Assembly: GCA_023206055.1 (NCBI GenBank)
Contig: CP065367.1
Span: 1,612,001-1,676,000, forward strand
Reading direction: 5' to 3'
Length of the DNA stretch: 64,000 bases
Source of the DNA: Vibrio cyclitrophicus
GTDB lineage: Bacteria; Pseudomonadota; Gammaproteobacteria; Enterobacterales; Vibrionaceae
Part shown: piece after piece, positions 59,128 through 64,000 of the stretch
How the letters are laid out: each line of letters starts with the position of its first letter
Position numbering within the stretch: position 1 is the stretch's first letter
The notes under the pieces: model-generated
Seen by the model: only the letters and a program-made list of their open reading frames with translations
What the model was told of the DNA's origin: nothing
Databases searched by the model: none
Program-made: the position numbers and the translations under genes

Positions 59128-60456
59128 ATGTTGTATTTTGAGTTTCTATTTTTATTAGTCGTCCTTTATATCGGGTCTCGGTATGGCGGTATTGGCTTAG
59201 GTGTTGTTTCTGGTATTGGTTTGGTTATCGAGGTGTTTGTCTTCAAGATGCCACCAACGTCTCCACCTGTCACCGTAATGCTGATCATTCTCGCGGTGGT
59301 AACCTGTGCTTCGATCCTCGAAGCGGCCGGTGGCTTAAAATACATGCTGCAAGTGGCGGAAAGGGTGCTGAGAAAGAACCCGAAACGCGTCACCTTGATA
59401 GCTCCGTTTGTGACTTACTCGATGACTTTTCTATTGGGTACTGGCCACGCGGTGTATTCCATCATGCCTATCATCGGTGATGTGGCATTGAAGAACGGGA
59501 TTCGTCCTGAGCGTCCAATGGCAGCGGCTTCTGTTGCATCTCAACTTGCCATTACTGCATCGCCAATCTCAGCAGCAGTGGTGTACTACCTCGCGCAGCT
59601 TTCAGATATTCAACATTCCATAACTCTGCTTTCTATTTTGATGGTGACGGTTCCTGCAACGCTGTTCGGCACACTTTTGCTTTCTCTGTACAGCTTGAAA
59701 CGCGGTAAAGAACTGAACGACGATCCTGATTATCAAGAGCGCTTGAAAGATCCTGAGTGGAAAAAGCGTATTGAAAACACGACGGCGACATCTTTGGATG
59801 AAGTGCTTCCAAGCTCAGCGCGTAATGCAGTATTGATTTTCCTATTGTCGATTGTGGTGATTGTTATTGTGGCGATGGTGCCAGAAATCAGAACCATCGT
59901 AGACGGTGACAAGCCAATCAAGATGTCGGTCATCATCCAAATGATGATGCTCTGTTTCGGCGGTATCATCTTGTTGGCGACGAAAACTGACCCGCGAGAT
60001 GTGCCAAACGGCGTGGTATTCAAATCGGGTATGGTGGCAGCGATCGCTATCTTCGGTATCGCATGGATGTCGGATACTTACTTCCAATACGCAATGCCTC
60101 AATTTAAGTCGGGCATCGTGGAAATGGTGACTAACTACCCATGGACGTTCGCACTAGCGCTATTCATTGTATCGGTTGTGGTGAACTCTCAAGCAGCAAC
60201 TGCACGTATGATGCTACCTGTTGGCCTTGGCTTAGGGCTAGACCCAGCACTGCTTATCGGTTTGATGCCAGCGGTGTACGGCTACTTCTTTATCCCGAAC
60301 TACCCATCAGATATCGCTACGGTTAACTTCGATGTCTCTGGCACAACCAAGATTGGTAAGTGGTACTTCAACCACTCATTCATGTCGGTGGGTTTAATCG
60401 GTGTAGTAGGCGCATGTTGTTTAGGCTACGCACTGGCTCAGATTTTTATCGCTTAA
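59128..60456 (+). CDS. Anaerobic C4-dicarboxylate transporter (Dcu family)
   Basis: A 442-aa inner-membrane transporter of the DcuA/DcuB family with about 11 hydrophobic segments. Matching pieces are GSRYGGIGLGVVSGIGLVIE (~16-35), ILEAAGGLKYMLQVAERVLR (~60), LIAPFVTYSMTFLLGTGHAV (~90) and RPMAAASVASQLAITASPIS (~127). It should exchange fumarate, malate, aspartate and succinate. DcuA and DcuB cannot be separated confidently here. The ATG at 59128 is preferred over a TTG two codons upstream. The 411-bp gap upstream (58717-59127) is AT-rich with no clear regulator site. Confidence 0.9.
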   Translation: MLYFEFLFLLVVLYIGSRYGGIGLGVVSGIGLVIEVFVFKMPPTSPPVTVMLIILAVVTCASILEAAGGLKYMLQVAERVLRKNPKRVTLIAPFVTYSMTFLLGTGHAVYSIMPIIGDVALKNGIRPERPMAAASVASQLAITASPISAAVVYYLAQLSDIQHSITLLSILMVTVPATLFGTLLLSLYSLKRGKELNDDPDYQERLKDPEWKKRIENTTATSLDEVLPSSARNAVLIFLLSIVVIVIVAMVPEIRTIVDGDKPIKMSVIIQMMMLCFGGIILLATKTDPRDVPNGVVFKSGMVAAIAIFGIAWMSDTYFQYAMPQFKSGIVEMVTNYPWTFALALFIVSVVVNSQAATARMMLPVGLGLGLDPALLIGLMPAVYGYFFIPNYPSDIATVNFDVSGTTKIGKWYFNHSFMSVGLIGVVGACCLGYALAQIFIA

Positions 60457-60487
60457 TTAAACTAGCGATAACGAGATAAGAAACGAA

Positions 60488-60517
60488 AAACAGCGCCTAT
60501 TGAGGCGCTGTTTTTGT
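60488..60517 (+). terminator. Terminator of the Dcu gene
   Basis: ACAGCGCCT and AGGCGCTGT pair and run into TTTTTG, 32 bp after the stop; the A run on the left may also serve the minus strand. Confidence 0.88.
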
Positions 60518-60563
60518 TTAATCTGTCTTGGGCATTAGCTTTGATACGAGCTCTAAACCAATA

Positions 60564-60959
60564 TTAATGTGGCTCAAAAGCCAAAGACTGAATCGCTTCT
60601 TCAATGGTCAGGAAGTGGATCTTCATCAGACACACTTCTGCCTTCTGGAACTCGTGATTTCGAATAAGTTTAGTAACGCTTTCAACCGAATATTGGTTTG
60701 CTCGTTTCGCTAGAGACAGTTGATTTGAGTTTGATTGAATCGAGTAGCTATCGCCTTCAGAATCAATGAGATAATCATATTCGCCTAAGATTATGTCTGA
60801 GCATTCTGCCTGAAAATCGTTCTCGGATGCGACGTAAATAAGCTCATCATCACCGTCGAGTTTTACCAAAGATGGCCAACTGATCATTACTGCCTCTAAA
60901 TCATGGATGTTGAAGTTTGAGCCTCGACTATAAACAGTTTTGAACTTTGGATCATCCAT
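60564..60959 (-). CDS. Hypothetical acidic protein
   Basis: A 131-aa soluble, mostly acidic protein with no signal peptide (MDDPKFKTVYSRGSNFNIHD at the start; ISWPSLVKLDGDDELIYVAS mid-way; helical C-terminal part NHEFQKAEVCLMKIHFLTIE). It may belong to a Vibrio-type family I recall as DUF4144, but this is unverified. It follows the HExxH-protein gene by 19 bp on the minus strand, so co-transcription is likely. Confidence 0.6.
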   Translation of the reverse strand: MDDPKFKTVYSRGSNFNIHDLEAVMISWPSLVKLDGDDELIYVASENDFQAECSDIILGEYDYLIDSEGDSYSIQSNSNQLSLAKRANQYSVESVTKLIRNHEFQKAEVCLMKIHFLTIEEAIQSLAFEPH

Positions 60960-60978
60960 TGTCTTAGCTGCTCAAACG

Positions 60979-61770
60979 CTACTTACTCAAAGATCGCCCT
61001 AATGGTGCGAAGTAACCTTGCAGGGCTTGGAATATCTCTCCTCGATGCGCCATATCTGGATACACGGGGTACATGTCAGGCTTGGTTGTGCCATCGACCA
61101 GATAAGCGTTCTTGATATCGGAACAGGATTCAATCACGGACTCAAAAGCACGCGCCATCATCTCTGTGGGTAATGAGAAGTAACGGGCAGACATCGCCTT
61201 GTCGGCAATAACACTACGAGCCACGTAATCGTGTTTGTCCAAGTTATTGTCGCTAAGCAATGTGGCGTCAAACAGAGACATCAAACTCTCGTTTAATGGA
61301 TGAGGTCGTACTTTTCTATCGTGTAGCCAACAGTCGCTGGCGAACAATATTTGCTTACGAGGGCCAGAGGTATCGCCGATTTCAAACGCTTTCTCAGCGA
61401 TATAGTGGTCAAACGCATGCCAAAACTCGTGCGCGAGCGCGCCAGCTCCGGCATTCTTAGCGAGGGCTAATTCTCTCTGGTTCGGTGCGTAGTGTGCTTG
61501 TACACCTTTTCTGCCACCACTGCCAAACGCTAAGCCTAATGTGCCGCGAAGGCCAATTGCCTCTGGTGGCAAAGCCAAGATGTACGCCAAGTCGGCTAGC
61601 GAGTCGAATATCAGATTCGCGGCCAGCTCTTTTTCTTCTTTCGTCACCCAGGCACCCACGCGAATGCTACCCATACCGAAGGTCTGTTTGATGTCCATGA
61701 ATGACACCTGATCGCCATGTCGGTAGTCTGGGCCTTCGCGCGTTTTGTATTTAAAGTGAGTTAACTTCAA
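60979..61770 (-). CDS. Putative zinc metallopeptidase-like protein (HExxH, CLCA_X-type)
   Basis: A 263-aa protein with an HEFWH motif inside GALAHEFWHAFDHYIAEKAF (~132-151), the H-E-x-x-H zinc site, preceded by a glycine-rich GLRGTLGLAFGSGGRKGVQA stretch. A distal SLPTEMMARAFESVIES (~199) could supply the third ligand, as in phage- or plasmid-borne 'large polyvalent' peptidase-like domains and the family NCBI names CLCA_X. No signal peptide, so it would work in the cytoplasm. It shares a minus-strand unit with a small acidic protein. Substrate unknown. Confidence 0.7.
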   Translation of the reverse strand: MKLTHFKYKTREGPDYRHGDQVSFMDIKQTFGMGSIRVGAWVTKEEKELAANLIFDSLADLAYILALPPEAIGLRGTLGLAFGSGGRKGVQAHYAPNQRELALAKNAGAGALAHEFWHAFDHYIAEKAFEIGDTSGPRKQILFASDCWLHDRKVRPHPLNESLMSLFDATLLSDNNLDKHDYVARSVIADKAMSARYFSLPTEMMARAFESVIESCSDIKNAYLVDGTTKPDMYPVYPDMAHRGEIFQALQGYFAPLGRSLSK

Positions 61771-61890
61771 AAGGGTCCTTGGAAACAGACTTAAGAATGA
61801 ATGGGGTGCTCAGCGAGATGCACTTGTGTGAGGTGCATCTTTTGGAGTTAAAGGACGTTAGCACTTTTGATAGCAAATTGCCGAACAAAA

Positions 61891-62598
61891 TTAGTTTAGA
61901 TTGAGTTCGAACGCTTCCCATGAGGTAGGGTTACCTTCACGAGTGAGTGGAAAGAGTGGCTCTTGTGGTTTTGCATAGCTTAATCGGTGCAGTCTTTGAG
62001 TTACGTGGTAGCTATCAAGCCCCGATACCGTGACTAAATCCAATGCTTCTAAATCTAGGTAGCCATCCGGCATCACGGCGCGTTTGGGGGCATGAATTGT
62101 TACAACCTCACCGATCAACATTCGTGTTTGATTGCTTTCGATTGTGATCTGTTCTTTGAACGCTAATCCTATCTTTAAACTGCTCTCCAAGACGAAGGGA
62201 GCAGGGAATTTGTCGTCATAATAAGCCGTTAAACCAACGGCGTTGAACTCTGAGACTGGTTTAGGGTAGCGAGCCGAGGTTTGATGGGCCTTTTTAACAA
62301 AGTCAGCACCAATGCTATTAACGGTGAAGTACTTAGTTTCTAGAATGTTTTCTAGCGTATGACGGCGGCTTTTGTCGGGGCGAACAATAAAACCAAGCAG
62401 CGCAGGATCAGACCCTAGATGAATGACAGAGCTCACTATCGCAAGGTTTTCAAACCCCTGTTTATCACAAGTACCAATTAGGTTGGCGCTTTTAAATCCG
62501 GATAGGGAATTAACTAAGCGAATTCGGTGGCGCTGATCCATTGTTTGGATATCTTGTTTAGAAAGGGTCATGTCCTTCATATCTTCTTTTCTTCTCAT
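61891..62598 (-). CDS. Flavin reductase-like protein
   Basis: A 235-aa protein of the flavin-reductase-like, FMN-binding split-barrel group. Characteristic pieces are SANLIGTCDKQGFENLAIVS (~37-56), LGFIVRPDKSRRHTLENILE (~67) with phosphate-binding Arg, and YFTVNSIGADFVKKAHQTSA (~89). The N-terminal start is uncertain: the ATG at 62598 is kept, but ATGs at residues 7 and 10 are plausible. It may reduce FMN or act as an FMN-dependent oxidoreductase. A stand-alone gene. The 275-bp gap to the next gene (62599-62873) shows nothing definite. Confidence 0.82.
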   Translation of the reverse strand: MRRKEDMKDMTLSKQDIQTMDQRHRIRLVNSLSGFKSANLIGTCDKQGFENLAIVSSVIHLGSDPALLGFIVRPDKSRRHTLENILETKYFTVNSIGADFVKKAHQTSARYPKPVSEFNAVGLTAYYDDKFPAPFVLESSLKIGLAFKEQITIESNQTRMLIGEVVTIHAPKRAVMPDGYLDLEALDLVTVSGLDSYHVTQRLHRLSYAKPQEPLFPLTREGNPTSWEAFELNLN

Positions 62599-62873
62599 TT
62601 ATTGTTATCTTCGAACGTGCTTACTAACGGGTCTATATGTACGAAGAATCACCTTTTATCGATCAAAGAGTCTGTCGCTACTTGCTTGGATGTTTGAGAA
62701 AGAGCTTGGGTGTTTTAAAGAGGAAGAGGACTTAGGAGGCTTTATTACTGGTCCTTGTTGGCGAATAATGAATCAGCAGTAGTGTAAAGATACTAAGTCG
62801 CTAAATTTGTTATTGCAGCGGTTTGCTAATGAGCGATACCATATAGGGCTGTTTCTTTGGTAAAGATGTAATT

Positions 62874-63281
62874 ATGTCGGATGAAAAACTCGCACTAGAA
62901 TGGATGCGCCAACAAGCTCATAAAGTTGACCCATATGTTATCAATCCGTCGTTTGATGAATGTGTTGAGCTACTTGACCCTGCCTTCAAGAAGGGCAAGA
63001 GTGTTGCTCAGCTAAAATATCTGCTATCAGAAGCGGATCGTAGAGCAGGTGCTGCCGAGCGTAAACATGCAGCCTTAAAGTATGCCAAAGAAAAAAGCCC
63101 AAATGCTGGTCAGATTCTGCGTCTGCAAAGCAAGCTTCAACAAGTCCAGTTGGCATTGAAATTAGCGACTGGCGACAACAACATGACCATCTCTCAGTTC
63201 TGTTCTGAGTATGACGTGACCAAGCGTGACGGCAATACGGCATGGAATGAAAAGCTGGTTGAACAAGGGAAGAGAAAGTAG
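62874..63281 (+). CDS. Ribosome-recycling-factor-like small protein
   Basis: A 135-aa charged helical protein (KSVAQLKYLLSEADRRAGAA, then KEKSPNAGQILRLQSKLQQV as likely coiled coil). It fits a small family named after ribosome recycling factor (RRF_GI) in public databases, although it lacks the full RRF length of ~185 aa and that role is not demonstrated. It might bind ribosomes or RNA. A single gene; a hairpin follows at 63286-63314. Confidence 0.6.
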   Translation: MSDEKLALEWMRQQAHKVDPYVINPSFDECVELLDPAFKKGKSVAQLKYLLSEADRRAGAAERKHAALKYAKEKSPNAGQILRLQSKLQQVQLALKLATGDNNMTISQFCSEYDVTKRDGNTAWNEKLVEQGKRK

Positions 63282-63285
63282 CCAT

Positions 63286-63314
63286 TAAAAAGCCTGAAAA
63301 TTGATTTCAGGCTT
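63286..63314 (-). terminator. Terminator for the minus-strand AGE-like gene
   Basis: AAGCCTGAAA and TTTCAGGCTT form a 10-bp stem; on the minus strand it runs into TTTTTAATGG, 37 bp past the stop of the gene ending at 63351. Confidence 0.75.
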
Positions 63315-63350
63315 GGTTGTTAATCCGCTTATTCAGATCCAATACTAGCG

Positions 63351-64000
63351 CTAAGGTCGAATGTTATTGAAACTGACCTTTTGTGTCCCATCGTCTAGGT
63401 TCTCAAACTTAACTGCATCCCCTTGATAGTAATACGGTTCCATTGGCATCTCGCTGTTGGCTGGTCTCGCGTAATGAAGGACTGCAGGTTTACCTTCGAC
63501 CTGCCTGGCATATAAATAACCAATCAACGCATGTTCAAATTGGTGATACCCATTACCCCAATGGAAAGCCTTGGTGCGTTTGAGCTCAAGCCCTACGCCA
63601 CCGTATTTGTGGTCGACCCATACATCATGAAAGGTGGGTAGGGTGTATTGCAGTACGTCTTTCATTGAGCCATCGATAAGCGAAACCGTCATTGCGGCTT
63701 GATCGAGCTCTGCCCACTCCCATGATGAAGCCCAATTTGTGGTTGGTCTGCTTTGCCATCCAGTTATTTCTTGTCCTTTCCACGCTTTCTGAAGTTCTTC
63801 GCCATAATATTGGGATACGTTCACGAACTCTTTTTGGTATTGAGCTTGTTCTAAGGTGTGCTTCATCCCTTTGATGCCAAACTGCGACCATTCAGAATTC
63901 TTCAATGTTTGGCCTGTCAGGTAAGTCATCCAATACGCTTTGATGGTGTGTCCAAAATCATTGTGATTAGCATTCGGTATCATTGCTGCTTTGTCTTGAA
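63351..64000 (-). CDS. AGE-like (acylglucosamine 2-epimerase fold) protein, 5' end outside window
   Basis: The last ~216 residues of a protein whose frame stays open to the window edge beyond the ATG at 63983. Content suggests an (alpha/alpha)6-barrel sugar isomerase/epimerase of the N-acylglucosamine 2-epimerase type: NDFGHTIKAYWMTYLTGQTL near its start (GH pair), TNWASSWEWAELDQAAM, HDVWVDHKYGGVGLELKRTK and GYHQFEHALIGYLYAR. Trp/His-rich blocks of this kind line the active site in that fold. Assignment is by pattern only; the substrate is unknown. Confidence 0.5.
   Translation of the reverse strand, partial: QDKAAMIPNANHNDFGHTIKAYWMTYLTGQTLKNSEWSQFGIKGMKHTLEQAQYQKEFVNVSQYYGEELQKAWKGQEITGWQSRPTTNWASSWEWAELDQAAMTVSLIDGSMKDVLQYTLPTFHDVWVDHKYGGVGLELKRTKAFHWGNGYHQFEHALIGYLYARQVEGKPAVLHYARPANSEMPMEPYYYQGDAVKFENLDDGTQKVSFNNIRP

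Noticed and set aside
62570..62782. Plus-strand open frame of 70 residues before the RRF-like gene
   Set aside because: No ribosome site and no recognisable family; it begins inside the flavin reductase gene.
1..64000. tRNA, rRNA or CRISPR arrays
   Set aside because: No cloverleaf-like segments, rRNA core sequences or regularly spaced direct repeats with unique spacers were seen on either strand; this was a reading, not a covariance search.

Overview
The window looks like part of a Vibrio genome, probably the second chromosome of a Splendidus-clade species. This is inferred from gene content, the ~44-48% GC look and Vibrio-type small families; no rRNA, tRNA or other species marker is present. 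About 58 protein genes are visible, two of them cut by the window edges. No CRISPR array, complete insertion sequence, prophage or integron attC site was seen.

Layout. 1-2.7 kb: the 3' part of a GH116 glycosidase gene and a LacI regulator. 2.9-4.05 kb: a small mobile patch with a ParD-like/RelE-type toxin-antitoxin pair and the decayed left end of an IS6-family element. 4.1-12.6 kb: a double-ATPase ABC protein with a helical partner behind a Fur-like box, a Lon-type protease, a PilZ protein, and an acetyltransferase-phosphotransferase-MFS operon. 12.7-20.2 kb: MATE and two EamA transporters with AraC and MarR regulators, a LysR gene broken by a frameshift, and DoxX.

20.2-40.6 kb and 48.3-55.7 kb form a nearly complete purine catabolic system. 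Guanine deaminase (guaD) and xanthine dehydrogenase (xdhA, xdhB, maturation factor xdhC) make urate, and a separate 8-oxoguanine deaminase makes urate directly. Two permeases (NCS2 and AzgA) import substrates. PuuD, UraH and UraD convert urate to allantoin; PuuE, allantoicase and AllA take it to glyoxylate and urea. Glyoxylate is then used by malate synthase (aceB) or by gcl-hyi-garR-glycerate kinase, ending at 2-phosphoglycerate. A palindrome, TTGTATACAA, lies upstream of aceB, gcl, puuE and xdhA, with weaker copies before uraH and the GntR gene, so the FadR-type GntR protein at 54987-55721 is the likely shared regulator. A RutR-like TetR gene and a predicted lipoprotein amidohydrolase sit inside the region.

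The two purine blocks are separated by an accessory stretch (40.8-48.1 kb): a Shedu-type (DUF4263) anti-phage nuclease gene, DJ-1/PfpI, a small secreted protein behind a perfect Fur-type 7-1-7 box, GrpB, a DUF2846 lipoprotein, RDD, a MerR-carboxymuconolactone decarboxylase pair with a 19-bp-spacer promoter, and an AEC transporter. 55.9-64 kb holds ordinary housekeeping or hypothetical genes (Tag-like glycosylase, GNAT, HD, HAD, Dcu transporter, HExxH protein, flavin reductase, RRF-like protein, AGE-like protein).

The least expected signals are not genes. Several spacers inside the purine operons carry degenerate tandem arrays with different periods (19, 15, 16 and about 20 bp). A 158-nt strongly folded segment ending in a U-run lies between garR and the glycerate kinase gene. 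Two other spacers (aceB-glcG and permease-8-oxoguanine deaminase) contain long or mutually exclusive hairpins.
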